A stretch of 64,000 bases of DNA from RH-AL1 sp965214415 (GTDB lineage Bacteria > Pseudomonadota > Alphaproteobacteria > Rhizobiales > Beijerinckiaceae): assembly GCA_965214415.1 (NCBI GenBank), contig CBDCBQ010000003.1, positions 682,001-746,000 of the forward strand. Direction: 5' to 3'. The translations under genes and the position numbers were made by a program. The notes beneath the pieces were generated by a model. The model made no database searches, was not told where the DNA came from, and saw only the letters and a program-made list of their open reading frames with translations. Shown one piece after another: positions 44,052 through 53,393 of this stretch (positions are counted from its first letter, which is position 1; every line of letters starts with the position of its first letter).

Positions 44052-44789
44052 TCAAATCATCGCCATGCCTCCGTTGACGTGCAACGTTTGCCCGGTGACG
44101 TAAGCTGCTTCGCTGCTTGCGAGAAACACCGCCGCGGCCGCCACGTCGGCGGCCACGCCGAGCCGCTGCATCGGGACGTTGCCGAGGATCGCCGCCTTCT
44201 GCTTCTCGTTGAGCGCGTCCGTCATCGGCGTCTCGATGAAGCCGGGCGCGATGCAATTGGCGGTGACGTTGCGGGTCGCCACCTCGGCGGCGAGGCTCTT
44301 CGTCAGGCCGACCATGCCAGCCTTCGAGGCCGCGTAGTTCGCCTGTCCGGCATTGCCCATCGTGCCGACGACCGAGGTCACCGCGATGATGCGGCCGTAG
44401 CGGCGCCGCATCATGCCCTTGAGGCAGGCGCGGGCGAGCCGGAAGCCGGCGCCGAGATTGACGGAGATCACCGTCTCCCACTCCTCGTCGCGCATGCGCA
44501 TGAAGAGGTTGTCGCGCGTGACGCCGGCATTGTTGACGAGGATATCGAGCGGCCCCGCGGCCGCCTCCGCCGCCGGGACCAAGGCCTCGACGGACGCTTT
44601 GTCGGCGAGATCGCAGGTGACGACGTGGGCGCGCTCGCCGAGCGTCGCGGCCAGCGCATCGAGCGCCTCGCGACGCGTGCCCGAGAGGACGACGGTCGCG
44701 CCCTGCGTATGCAGCGCCTCCGCGATGGCGCGGCCGATGCCGCCGCTCGCCCCTGTGACGAGGGCGGTCTTTCCGGACAGGTCGAACAT
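44052..44789 (-). CDS. fabG: 3-oxoacyl-ACP reductase
   Basis: 245 aa short-chain dehydrogenase: cofactor loop TGASGGIG at ~12-19, NNAG at ~86-89, and the catalytic Ser139, Tyr152 and Lys156 (YAASKAG). It reduces 3-oxoacyl-ACP with NADPH. 27 bases downstream of fabD. Confidence 0.96.
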   Translation of the reverse strand: MFDLSGKTALVTGASGGIGRAIAEALHTQGATVVLSGTRREALDALAATLGERAHVVTCDLADKASVEALVPAAEAAAGPLDILVNNAGVTRDNLFMRMRDEEWETVISVNLGAGFRLARACLKGMMRRRYGRIIAVTSVVGTMGNAGQANYAASKAGMVGLTKSLAAEVATRNVTANCIAPGFIETPMTDALNEKQKAAILGNVPMQRLGVAADVAAAAVFLASSEAAYVTGQTLHVNGGMAMI

Positions 44790-44816
44790 GTCAGCAGGCG
44801 TCCCTTGGTCGAGGCA

Positions 44817-45761
44817 TCAGGCCGCGCGCGCCTTGTAGGCTTCGATATCGGCGGGCTGGTTGACCGACAGGCCAGTGGCGCCGTCGACGATGCGTTTGAC
44901 GAGGCCGGACAGAACCTTGCCGGCCCCGCATTCGACGAAGAGCGAGACGCCGGCCGAGCCCATGAAAGCGACGCTCTCGCGCCAGCGCACGGCGGCGGTG
45001 ACCTGGCGAACCAGCAGCTCGCGAATGATCGCGGGGTCGGTGACCGGCGCCGCGGTGACGTTGGCGACGAGCGGCACGACCGGCGTCACGATCGTCGCGT
45101 CCGCGAGCGCCGCGGCCATCGCCTCGGCGGCGGGCTGCATCAGCGCGCAATGAAACGGCGCGGACACAGGCAGCAGGATCGCGCGCTTGATCCCGCGCGA
45201 CTTGGCGATCTCGATGGCGCGATCGACCGCGTCCTTGGTGCCGGAGACGACGACCTGGCCGCCGCCATTGTCGTTGGCGACCTGGCAGAGGCCGCCGGCC
45301 GCCGCCGCCTCGGCGGCGATCGCCGCCGCGCTCTCCGGCTCGGCGCCGAGCAGCGCCGCCATCGCGCCTTCGCCGACCTTGACCGCCTTCTGCATCGCCT
45401 CGCCGCGCAGGCGCAGCAAACGGGCCGCCGCCGCGAGCTCGATCGCGCCGGCCGCGGTGAGCGCGGAGTACTCGCCGAGCGAATGACCCGCGACGAACGC
45501 CGCTTCTCGCGCGATTTCGACGCCGGCCTCGGCGCGCAGCACCGCCACGACGGCGAGGCTCACCGCCATCAGCGCCGGCTGCGCGTTGGCGGTGAGGGTC
45601 AGCTCGGGCTCGGGGCCCTCGAACATCAATGTGGAAAGCTTCTGACCCAGCGCCGCGTCGACTTCGTCGAAGACGCGCCGCGCGGCCGGGAAGGCTTCGG
45701 CCAGCGCGAGCCCCATGCCGACGGTCTGCGAGCCCTGGCCCGGAAACACGAAAGCCTTCAT
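44817..45761 (-). CDS. fabD: Malonyl-CoA-ACP transacylase
   Basis: 314 aa from ATG 45761 (MKAFVFPGQGSQ). Active Ser94 in GHSLGEYSAL; later APFHCALM with the catalytic His. It loads malonate onto ACP. The frame is open upstream to 46010 but antisense to the YkgJ gene, so that part is not coding. Confidence 0.95.
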   Translation of the reverse strand: MKAFVFPGQGSQTVGMGLALAEAFPAARRVFDEVDAALGQKLSTLMFEGPEPELTLTANAQPALMAVSLAVVAVLRAEAGVEIAREAAFVAGHSLGEYSALTAAGAIELAAAARLLRLRGEAMQKAVKVGEGAMAALLGAEPESAAAIAAEAAAAGGLCQVANDNGGGQVVVSGTKDAVDRAIEIAKSRGIKRAILLPVSAPFHCALMQPAAEAMAAALADATIVTPVVPLVANVTAAPVTDPAIIRELLVRQVTAAVRWRESVAFMGSAGVSLFVECGAGKVLSGLVKRIVDGATGLSVNQPADIEAYKARAA

Positions 45762-45909
45762 GGGGCGCCGTGCGGCGCGCTGGGAAACGTCATGGGCGGC
45801 GACGTCGCATCGCCCATCCGACAAGTCAAGAACGCCGCGGGTGCCAGCGGCGGAGGCGCCTTCGGTGGGCCGTGGTCGGTATCGGTAGGGGACACAGTGC
45901 CCGAGCCTG

Positions 45910-46377
45910 TTGATCGAGACGCTGCTTCGGGCGACCGTTCTCCCCGAGTCGGGCGAGGTGAACGTGGATATACCCGGAAAAGCGTGCGGGCCGTGCGGGC
46001 TCTGCTGCAAGATCCTCGAGATCGAGGACTTCGCGAAGCCGGCCGGGCCCTGGTGCGAGCATTGCGTGCCGGGCGGCGGCTGCCGCGCCTATGCGGCGCG
46101 CCCGGCGACTTGCCGCGACTTCGAATGCCTGTGGAAGGGCGATCGCGGGTTGTCGCCACTGCTGCGGCCGGACCGGGTCGGCACGATCCTGATGGAGGAT
46201 GCCGACAGCGAGGACTATCTCGCCGTCTGCGATCCGGCGAAACCGCTCGCGTGGCGTACGCCGCTCGTCTTCAACCACCTCGTCGCGACCGCCAAGACCG
46301 GCCGCGTCGTCATGGCGAAGGCCGGCCGCAAGGCCTGGCGGATCTGGGGCTCGGGCGAATGGGGGCCTTGCGCGTAA
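45910..46377 (+). CDS. YkgJ-type cysteine-cluster protein
   Basis: Up to 155 aa (TTG 45910); GTG at 45958 or 45964 with GAGGTG near it is a likely real start. Cysteine-rich: CGPCGLCCKILEIEDF, WCEHC, GGGCRAYAARPATCRDFECLW, typical of the CxxCxxCC cluster family thought to bind zinc or an Fe-S cluster. Divergent from fabD. Role unknown. Confidence 0.85.
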   Translation: MIETLLRATVLPESGEVNVDIPGKACGPCGLCCKILEIEDFAKPAGPWCEHCVPGGGCRAYAARPATCRDFECLWKGDRGLSPLLRPDRVGTILMEDADSEDYLAVCDPAKPLAWRTPLVFNHLVATAKTGRVVMAKAGRKAWRIWGSGEWGPCA

Positions 46378-46468
46378 GGAGCCTTGTCGCGCCGGTCATA
46401 TCGACATCTGGCAGGGCAGCGCTTGAAGGCGGCGCGCAAACGTGGAAGCGTGCGGCGTGGGCTCGCGC

Positions 46469-46999
46469 ATGAAAACATCGCCTACCATCGAGTTCGAGGC
46501 CTCGTTGACGTCGGCGGCCTGCCGCGTCGTCGCCGGTTTCTGTTTGACCGCGCTCTTCGTCTCGATCGGTTTCCACGTGTTCGCTCCAATGGATGATGTC
46601 CTCGATCTCATGATCGGCGGCATCGGCAGCGCGGCCGCTGTTCTGTGGACCGCCTTCGGCATCTGGCGGCTCGCCACCCTGCGGCGGCCGATCGTGACGA
46701 TCGCGCCGGACGGCATTCGAGACCGCCGCATCGCGGGAGAGATGGTTCCGTGGAGCGCGGTCGCGCGGGTTTCTTCGCGCGAGGACTATCGCAGCAAGGT
46801 GATGGTGCTGGCGATCGACCAGCGGACCGAGCGCGCGCTGACCCGGACGTGGCGTTCGCGCCTTTCGCGCGACGCCGAGCGAAGGATGGGCACCGGTGGC
46901 CTCTGCGTCACCGCATCGGGCTTGCGCACCAGTCACGAGACGCTGATGGCCACGACGCTCGCTTATCTGGAAGCCTGGCGCGCCTCGCGGCGTGGGTGA
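46469..46999 (+). CDS. Membrane protein with STM3941-like region
   Basis: 176 aa from ATG 46469. Two hydrophobic helices (~20-42 and ~50-72) are followed by a cytoplasmic PH-like domain (PIVTIAPDGIRDRRIAGEMVPWSAVARVS). It resembles small membrane proteins of the STM3941 type, of unknown function. Confidence 0.6.
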   Translation: MKTSPTIEFEASLTSAACRVVAGFCLTALFVSIGFHVFAPMDDVLDLMIGGIGSAAAVLWTAFGIWRLATLRRPIVTIAPDGIRDRRIAGEMVPWSAVARVSSREDYRSKVMVLAIDQRTERALTRTWRSRLSRDAERRMGTGGLCVTASGLRTSHETLMATTLAYLEAWRASRRG

Positions 47000-47017
47000 G
47001 CCATTCCCTGGCGCTCG

Positions 47018-48145
47018 TCACAGAAGACAGAGCTGCTCGCCGGCGCGGATCGGACGTTCGAAAAGGTCGGCGCGCAATTTCAACCGCTCTTTCCGGAACC
47101 CGTTGCGGGCGAGGGCCGCCTCGAAGCGGCGGCCGATCATCCAGGCGAACGGGCCGGTCCCGGTCTGCCGCTCGCCCCAGGTCGCATCGTACGCCTTGCC
47201 TTTGCGCATCGCCGCGACGAGCGTCATCACGTGGCGATGCTTGGTCGGGAAGTGCTCGAGCAGCCATTCCTCGAAGAGGTCGCGCAGCTCGAGTGGCAGT
47301 CGCAACATCACGTAGCCGGCCTCGGTCGCGCCGCGGGCGGCGGCCCGCGTCAGGATCGTCTCGATCTCGGCATCGTTGATCGCCGGGATGATCGGCGCGA
47401 CGAGAACGCCGGTCGGCACGCCCGCGGCGGCAAGCGTCTCGACCGCATGCAGGCGCCGCTCCGGCGAGCTGGCGCGCGGTTCCATGCGACGCGCGAGATC
47501 GGGATCGAGCGTCGTGATCGACAACGACACCTTGACGAGACCCTTGGCCGCCATCGGCGCCAGCAGGTCGAGATCACGCAGGACCAGCGCCGATTTGGTG
47601 ACGATCGCGACCGGATGGTTGGTTCGCGCCAGCACCTCGAGGATCTGCCGCGTGATCTTCTCCGTGCGCTCGATCGGCTGATACGGATCGGTGTTTGTGC
47701 CGATCGCGATCGTCCGCGGCTCGTAACGCGGCGCGGACAGCTCCTTCTCGAGCAGCGCCGCGGCGCCAGTCTTGGCGAACAGCTTCGTCTCGAAGTCGAG
47801 CCCGGGCGACAGACCCATGTTGGCGTGCGTCGGCCGCGCGAAGCAATAGACGCAGCCATGCTCACAACCGCGATAGGGGTTGATCGATCGGTCGAAGGAG
47901 ATGTCCGGCGACTGGTTGCGCGTGATGATCGAGCGCGCCTTCTCGTAGGTGACCTCGGTCTTGAGCGCCGGCACCATGTCGAGCACGCCCCAGCCGTCGT
48001 CCTCGAGCGAACGGCTCTCGGTCTCGTGACGGCCACTGGCATTCGACAGGCTGCCGCGTCCCTTTTGGCGCGGCGGCGCGCCGTGCGGCATGGTGGGACG
48101 CGCGGGAACGAATGGAGGTCGGAGCGCACTAGACTGTGTTGACAT
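47018..48145 (-). CDS. PA0069-family radical SAM protein (SplB-like)
   Basis: 375 aa from ATG 48145. After a disordered N-terminus the radical SAM cluster CEHGCVYC is followed by FARPTHA; later TIAIGTNTDPYQPIE and VLVAPIIPAINDAEIE match the PA0069 family related to spore photoproduct lyase. Expected to bind a [4Fe-4S] cluster and S-adenosylmethionine. An SOS box lies 24 bases before the start, suggesting a role in DNA-damage response (inference). Confidence 0.88.
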   Translation of the reverse strand: MSTQSSALRPPFVPARPTMPHGAPPRQKGRGSLSNASGRHETESRSLEDDGWGVLDMVPALKTEVTYEKARSIITRNQSPDISFDRSINPYRGCEHGCVYCFARPTHANMGLSPGLDFETKLFAKTGAAALLEKELSAPRYEPRTIAIGTNTDPYQPIERTEKITRQILEVLARTNHPVAIVTKSALVLRDLDLLAPMAAKGLVKVSLSITTLDPDLARRMEPRASSPERRLHAVETLAAAGVPTGVLVAPIIPAINDAEIETILTRAAARGATEAGYVMLRLPLELRDLFEEWLLEHFPTKHRHVMTLVAAMRKGKAYDATWGERQTGTGPFAWMIGRRFEAALARNGFRKERLKLRADLFERPIRAGEQLCLL

Positions 48146-48168
48146 CACCAAATCCTGTCCTTTGATAA

Positions 48169-48183
48169 GAACATTTAAGGAAC
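48169..48183 (-). promoter_or_regulatory. Predicted LexA (SOS) box GTTC-N7-GTTC
   Basis: On the minus strand GTTCCTTAAATGTTC is an exact match to the alphaproteobacterial LexA consensus GTTC-N7-GTTC. It lies 24 bases upstream of the radical SAM gene and ~130 bases upstream of the divergent gene, so it could control either; closeness favours the radical SAM gene. Confidence 0.75.
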
Positions 48184-48315
48184 AAAACGAGACTTGTCTA
48201 GTGTGCCTGTGGAAAACTCCCCTAAGGTCTTGTAAATGTTTGCCGGCGGAGGCCAGCCAGTCCCGCCCGACACGAGTCTCGCAGCGGACGTCTTGCCCAC
48301 CGGTACTTTCACGCG

Positions 48316-48843
48316 ATGATTTCAGCGATCGTCCTGGCCTCGGAGACGCACAGTGGCGTCGATGTCGAGCACGCCCACGAAATTGTCGTTCGCTCGCTCG
48401 TCTGGCTCGTATCGGCGGTCGTCGCCGGCGTCGTGCGCGACGTGATCCTCGCCGTGCCGCCCGGCCTCGGCCTGTCGGAGGTGGCCGACCAGTCCGGCTG
48501 CGCCCTGGTCCAGGCGGAGGACGAGGCGGGGCGCCTCGGCATCGCGATCGCCGATGCGCGCGGTCCGCGTCTGCTCATCTTGAGGGCGGGCTTTCAGCTC
48601 GATCATCGCGTGTCGGAGGAGATCGACTCGTTCGTGCGTCGCGAGCCGGCGGACGCCGCGGCGCTGATCCTCGCGGCGCCGGAGACCGCCATTCAGCGGA
48701 TGTTTCCCGGCCGCGCCCCTGTCGTCGGGACGCTCCTGACCAAGCCCGCCGCCGGGAGCAAGCCGCCGGAGAGTTTCGAGCGTCTCGCGCGCCTGTTGCG
48801 CGGCAGCGCGCGCCTGCGGACCCGCGCGGCCCGGATCGTCTAG
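48316..48843 (+). CDS. Degenerate glycosyltransferase-like protein
   Basis: 175 aa from ATG 48316. Residues 1-100 follow an alphaproteobacterial glycosyltransferase-2-like pattern (VRSLVWLVSAVVAGVVRDVILAV...GCALVQAEDEAGRLG). The DxD metal motif is not evident. The remaining part is Arg/Ala-rich with a basic C-terminus. An enzymatic function is doubtful. Confidence 0.5.
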   Translation: MISAIVLASETHSGVDVEHAHEIVVRSLVWLVSAVVAGVVRDVILAVPPGLGLSEVADQSGCALVQAEDEAGRLGIAIADARGPRLLILRAGFQLDHRVSEEIDSFVRREPADAAALILAAPETAIQRMFPGRAPVVGTLLTKPAAGSKPPESFERLARLLRGSARLRTRAARIV

Positions 48844-48855
48844 CGGCCGTCCGGG

Positions 48856-49782
48856 CTATTCCGTCCGGGCGAACGTGTTGCAGCTATCGACCTGGCCGGC
48901 TTTCAGTCCGGTCTGCAGCCAGTGCACGCGCTGCGCCGACGAGCCGTGCGTGAACGAATCCGGCATGACGGTGCCGCGCGACTCCTCCTGCAGCCTGTCG
49001 TCGCCGATCGCCTGGGCGGTGTTGACCGCCTTCTGAACGTCGCCCGGCTGGATGAAATTGTCTTTCTGGTTGGCGTTGGCCGCCCAGACGCCCGCGAGGC
49101 AATCGGCCATCAATTCGATCTTGACCGAGATCGCGTTGCGATCGGTCGAGCTCGCCCGCTGCTCGGCCGCTTGCGCCTTGCCGAGAATGCCGAGCTGATC
49201 CTGGATGTGGTGGCCGAGCTCGTGGGCGATCACGTAGGCATAGGCGAAGTCGCCGCCGCCACCGAGCTTCTGCTTCATCTCGGCGAAAAAGGAGAGGTCG
49301 AGGTAGACCTTCTTGTCGACCGGGCAATAGAACGGCCCCATCTGCGCCTGCGCGCCGCCGCAACCCGATCGCGTACTGCCGGAATACAGCACGAGCTTCA
49401 CCGGCTCGTACTTGATGCCTTTCTGCTCGGGCAGCACGCGCGACCAGGTGTCCTCGGTTTCGCCGAGCACCGCGGCGACGAACTGGCCCATCTGGTCCTT
49501 CGGCGTGCCGGACTGCGCCTGCTGCTGGCGCGGCTGCGCCTGGCTCGGCTGCTGCTGCGTCTGGTAGCCGTTGCGCATGTTGTTGACCTGCTCGGCGCCG
49601 TTGATCAGCACCAGCGGGTTGATGCCGAGCGCCCAGCCGATCAGGCCGAGCACGACGATGGTGCCGAGGCCGAGCCCGCCGCCGCCGATCATCCCGCCGC
49701 CGCCACCACCGCCGCCACCGCCGCTATCGTCGCCGCGACGATCCTCGATATTGTCCGAGCGACGGAAATTGTCCCATTCCAT
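48856..49782 (-). CDS. YpfJ-type neutral zinc metallopeptidase
   Basis: 308 aa. A Gly-rich stretch (~20-38) is followed by one membrane helix (TIVVLGLIGWALG), a Gln-rich linker, and the zinc peptidase domain with HELGHH (the HExxH site) and a downstream Glu in LMADCLAGVWA. Cys pairs near GCGGAQAQMGPFYC may be disulfides. Predicted periplasmic. Confidence 0.9.
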   Translation of the reverse strand: MEWDNFRRSDNIEDRRGDDSGGGGGGGGGGMIGGGGLGLGTIVVLGLIGWALGINPLVLINGAEQVNNMRNGYQTQQQPSQAQPRQQQAQSGTPKDQMGQFVAAVLGETEDTWSRVLPEQKGIKYEPVKLVLYSGSTRSGCGGAQAQMGPFYCPVDKKVYLDLSFFAEMKQKLGGGGDFAYAYVIAHELGHHIQDQLGILGKAQAAEQRASSTDRNAISVKIELMADCLAGVWAANANQKDNFIQPGDVQKAVNTAQAIGDDRLQEESRGTVMPDSFTHGSSAQRVHWLQTGLKAGQVDSCNTFARTE

Positions 49783-49847
49783 GTCCGGCGGCTCCCGCGC
49801 GCTAAAGCTTTGGCGGATAAAGCTCTAGCCGATCGCGACGGGCGCTG

Positions 49848-50681
49848 TCATCGCGCTCTTGGTCGGAGGCTGTCTCGGCCCGCGGCGAGTTGGACGACGA
49901 TCTCCGTCAAAGCGCCCGTCGGCTCGATGAGCCCGTCGAGGATCGAGAAATGGTCGGCGCCGGGAATCGCGACGAGCGTCGACTCGACACCCGCCGCCAG
50001 CCGCGCGGCATGGTAGGTCTCGGACTGTCGGCACAGCTCCGGCAGCTCGCCCGCCCCGTAGGCGATGACGAGCGGGCCGGGCGGCGGCGCGGCGACAGGC
50101 GAAAGCTCGCGGACCTCGACCTCGGTCAGGGCGAGCTTGTCGTTGAGGCCGGTGGCGCGGATCGGGGCGAGATCGAAGATGCCGCTGATCGCGAGGCCTG
50201 CATCGGCCCCCGGCAGGAGCTGCGCCGCGAGGTGGCCGCCCGCCGACCAGCCGGCGACGATCATCCGATGACCCTCCAGCCGGGCGCGCAAGAAGGCCAG
50301 GGCGGCGGCGATCTCGGCGGTGATCGCCGTCAGGCTCGCCTCCGGGGCCAGCGTGTAGCCGATCATCGCCACGTCGAGCCCACGCGCGAGCGGGCCGCGC
50401 GCCATGCAGGCGAACGTCTCCTTGGCGTTGCGCTGCCAGTAGCCACCGTGGATGAAGGCGAGCAGCGGCGCGTCGGTCCTGCCGCATTCGAAGACATCGA
50501 GGCGATTGCGCGGGCGCGGCCCAAAGGAAATGTCGAGATCGTCGGGATACGCCGCCCGCGTCTCCGCGCTGAGACGCGCCCAGCGATCGAGGTGCGCCTG
50601 CGCGTCGGGCACCGCGCCCAGATTGTCGTAGGCCTTGTCGCGGGTGGCCCGGTCCATCGTCAGCCAAGGCTCGTCGATCAT
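49848..50681 (-). CDS. Alpha/beta hydrolase, arylformamidase-like
   Basis: 277 aa from ATG 50681. It has the HGGYWQRN motif of kynurenine-formamidase-like hydrolases, nucleophile elbow GWSAGGH, and a His near the end in PGADHFSIL. It may hydrolyse N-formylkynurenine or another amide or ester. Divergent from ornithine cyclodeaminase with a 96-base shared promoter region; the pairing hints at amino-acid degradation. Confidence 0.8.
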   Translation of the reverse strand: MIDEPWLTMDRATRDKAYDNLGAVPDAQAHLDRWARLSAETRAAYPDDLDISFGPRPRNRLDVFECGRTDAPLLAFIHGGYWQRNAKETFACMARGPLARGLDVAMIGYTLAPEASLTAITAEIAAALAFLRARLEGHRMIVAGWSAGGHLAAQLLPGADAGLAISGIFDLAPIRATGLNDKLALTEVEVRELSPVAAPPPGPLVIAYGAGELPELCRQSETYHAARLAAGVESTLVAIPGADHFSILDGLIEPTGALTEIVVQLAAGRDSLRPRAR

Positions 50682-50777
50682 GGCGAAGTCCTTCGGATTG
50701 GCAGTCGTGCGCCGGCGGGATACCCAGGCGAGATATCCCACTATATCCACCCCGTCGGGCGGCAAGGACAGGAGATT

Positions 50778-51854
50778 ATGGTTCATTTCATCGGCGTCGA
50801 AACGGTCAAGGCGCTCGTCGCCAACGTCGGCGTGGAGCCGTTTCTCGTCGGCCTCACCGATGCGATCGAGGCGGACTTTCGCCGCTGGGAGCAGTTCGAG
50901 AAGGTCGCGCGACCGGCGAGCCATTCCCCGCACGGCGTGATCGAGCTGATGCCGACGATGGACGGCGAGCACTACGCGTTCAAATACGTCAACGGCCACC
51001 CCGCCAACGCCGACGTCGGGCTCCTTACGGTTACCGGTCTCGGTGTGCTGGCGGATGTCGCGACGGGCTATCCGCTGCTGCTGAGCGAGATGACGATCCT
51101 CACCGCGCTGCGCACCGCCGCGACATCCGCGCTGGCCGCGCGGCTGCTGGCGCGGCCGGGCGCGCGGACCATGGCGTTGATCGGACTCGGCGCGCAATCG
51201 GAGTTCCAGGCGCTGGCCTTCCGCGCGGTGCTCGGCGTCGACCGGCTGAGCGTGTTCGACATCGACGCGCGGGCGACCGAGAAGTTCGTGCGCAACATGC
51301 GGGGGCGGGGGTTCGTCATCGACGAGGCGCCGTCCGCGGCGGCGGCGGTCGCGGCCGCCGACATCGTCACGACGGCGACGGCCGACAAGCGTCACGCCTC
51401 CGTGCTGCCGCCCGGCGCGCTGCGCGCCGGCCAGCACATCAACGCGATCGGCGGCGACTGCCCCGGCAAGACCGAGCTGCATCCCGACGTGCTGACGCGG
51501 GGCCGGATCTTCGTCGAGTACGAGCCGCAGACGCGCGTCGAGGGCGACATCCAGCTGCTGGCGCCCGACCATCCGGTGACCGAGCTGTGGCGGCTGATCA
51601 CCGGCGCCGCGCCCGGGCGACGCGACGCGGACGAGATCACGATCTTCGATTCCGTCGGCTTCGCGATCGAGGATTTTTCAGCGCTGCGCTTTCTGCAAGG
51701 CCAGCTCGCGTTGGGTCGGCATGCGGGCGTCGACGTGCCGACGCTCGATCTCGTGCCCGATCTCGCCGACCCGCGCGATCTGTTCGGCGGCCTCGGCAAG
51801 AGCGAGACCTCGTCGCGCGTCCTCGTCGATCGTCGCGAGGCGATGCCGATCTGA
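50778..51854 (+). CDS. Ornithine cyclodeaminase / mu-crystallin family protein
   Basis: 358 aa from ATG 50778 (GGAG upstream). Substrate-binding Lys block AFKYVNGHP, the NAD-binding Rossmann start ALIGLGAQSEFQ, and NAIGGDCPGKTEL are present. It converts ornithine to proline plus ammonia, or a related cyclic amino acid; the substrate cannot be fixed from sequence. Confidence 0.88.
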   Translation: MVHFIGVETVKALVANVGVEPFLVGLTDAIEADFRRWEQFEKVARPASHSPHGVIELMPTMDGEHYAFKYVNGHPANADVGLLTVTGLGVLADVATGYPLLLSEMTILTALRTAATSALAARLLARPGARTMALIGLGAQSEFQALAFRAVLGVDRLSVFDIDARATEKFVRNMRGRGFVIDEAPSAAAAVAAADIVTTATADKRHASVLPPGALRAGQHINAIGGDCPGKTELHPDVLTRGRIFVEYEPQTRVEGDIQLLAPDHPVTELWRLITGAAPGRRDADEITIFDSVGFAIEDFSALRFLQGQLALGRHAGVDVPTLDLVPDLADPRDLFGGLGKSETSSRVLVDRREAMPI

Positions 51855-51940
51855 CGAGGCCGGCCACGAGGGCCTTGCGCCGCCCCGTCCGCAGGCTTTA
51901 GCTTTCCAGTCGCGTGACCAAACGGCTGGAGACCTCCGCC

Positions 51941-52189
51941 ATGGATCGGCGATGGCACGATTTCGACCAGGCCTATCAATGCACGCGCATTGGCCGGCTG
52001 GTCGACATTACGACGCGGGTGATCGCGTTCACGAACCGCCCGGAGATGCAGCACCCGATCCATTGCAGCGGGTTCGCCACCTGCCGGCTCTTCCCGCTGC
52101 GCTACTTCCCCGAGGTCTCCCACCTGCGCGCGCCGACCGGCTGCCCGTTCATGGACAGCCTGCGCGTGACGACGGCGATGCATCGGTAG
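51941..52189 (+). CDS. Small hypothetical protein
   Basis: 82 aa from ATG 51941 (GGAGAC upstream). It has several Cys and His (CTRIGRL, HPIHCSGFATC, GCPF) but no clear metal site. Basic. Convergent with the quinone oxidoreductase. Unrecognised. Confidence 0.5.
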   Translation: MDRRWHDFDQAYQCTRIGRLVDITTRVIAFTNRPEMQHPIHCSGFATCRLFPLRYFPEVSHLRAPTGCPFMDSLRVTTAMHR

Positions 52190-52198
52190 GGCGCAAGC

Positions 52199-53197
52199 TC
52201 AGTCCATCGTGACGACGAGCTTGCCGGCGGCCTGGCGCGCGGCAAGGGCGGCGATCGCCTCGCCGCCACGGGCGAGCGGGTAGGTCGCCGACACCTCCGG
52301 CTTCAGTTTGCCCTCGGCATAGAGCTGCATCAGTTCGGCGACGTTGGCGTTGCTGCGCTTCGGATCGCGCGCGACGAAGGCGCCCCAGAACACGCCAACG
52401 ACCTGGCAGCTCTTCAAGAGCGTGAGGTTCAGCGGCAGCTTGGCGATGCCGGCCGGGAAGCCGACCACCAGGAAGCGACCTTCCCAGGCGATCGCGCGCA
52501 GCGCCGCCTCGCTGTAGTCGCCGCCGACGGGATCGTAGATCACGTCCGCGCCTGCTTCGCCGACGGCGTCCTTGAAGAGTTTCGAGAGCGCCTTGCGCGC
52601 GTCGGTGTCGAACGGGCCGGTCGGGTAGACGATCCCGGAGTCGGCGCCATGCGCCAGCGCGAGGTCGAGCTTGTCCTGCGACGAGGCGGCGGCGACGACG
52701 CGGGCACCATAGGCATGGCCGAGCTCGATCGCGGCGAGGCCGACCCCGCCGGCGGCGCCGAGCACGAGTAGCGTCTCGCCGGCCTTCAGCGCCGCGCGGT
52801 CCTTGAGCGCGTGAATCGAGGTCGCATAGGTCATGATGAAGGCGGCCGCCGTCTCGAACGGCATGGCATCCGGCATCGGCGCCGCGCGCCTGGCGTCGAG
52901 CACGACCTTCTCCGCCATGCCGCCGTGGCCGATGAAGCCGATCATGCGCTTGCCGACAAGGGCCGGATCGACGCCCTCGCCGACCGCGTCGACGACGCCC
53001 GCCACCTCGCCGCCCGGCGCGAACGGGCGCGGCGGCTTGATTTGGTATTTGTCGACGATGATCAGAGAATCCGGGAAGTTGACCCCGCAGGCGCGGACCG
53101 CGAGCCGGATCTCGCCGCCGCCGGGCGCGGGCTCGGGCATGTCCTCGAGCACGAGCGTCTCGGGGCCACCCGGGGTCTTGCTGAGCAGGGCTTTCAT
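52199..53197 (-). CDS. NADPH:quinone oxidoreductase (medium-chain dehydrogenase)
   Basis: 332 aa. N-terminal GroES-like domain (ACGVNFPDSLII), a LGAAGGVGLAAIELG cofactor loop, and VGFPAGIAKLPLNL near the C-terminus. Zinc ligands are absent, as in the quinone-reductase branch. Reduces quinones or enones with NADPH. Its start faces the next gene across an AT-rich 196-base region. Confidence 0.9.
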   Translation of the reverse strand: MKALLSKTPGGPETLVLEDMPEPAPGGGEIRLAVRACGVNFPDSLIIVDKYQIKPPRPFAPGGEVAGVVDAVGEGVDPALVGKRMIGFIGHGGMAEKVVLDARRAAPMPDAMPFETAAAFIMTYATSIHALKDRAALKAGETLLVLGAAGGVGLAAIELGHAYGARVVAAASSQDKLDLALAHGADSGIVYPTGPFDTDARKALSKLFKDAVGEAGADVIYDPVGGDYSEAALRAIAWEGRFLVVGFPAGIAKLPLNLTLLKSCQVVGVFWGAFVARDPKRSNANVAELMQLYAEGKLKPEVSATYPLARGGEAIAALAARQAAGKLVVTMD

Positions 53198-53393
53198 CGC
53201 TTTCCTTTGTCGAGCGCCAGAGGTGCGCCATGTGGCATTCGCGGCTCACTAAGTCCAACAAGCAATGCGAGCAAGTACAAAGTTGACGTTGCGTGAACAA
53301 AGGCACGCGGAAGTTCGCAAAAATTAGACAAGTTGAAAATCGTTGCTGCAACGGCTAGCCTGAATTGTGTCGGTCCTCACCGGATTGCGAGAC

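Noticed and set aside
43986..46472. 828-codon plus-strand frame across fabG and fabD
   Set aside because: It spans two well-supported minus-strand genes and has shadow-like composition.
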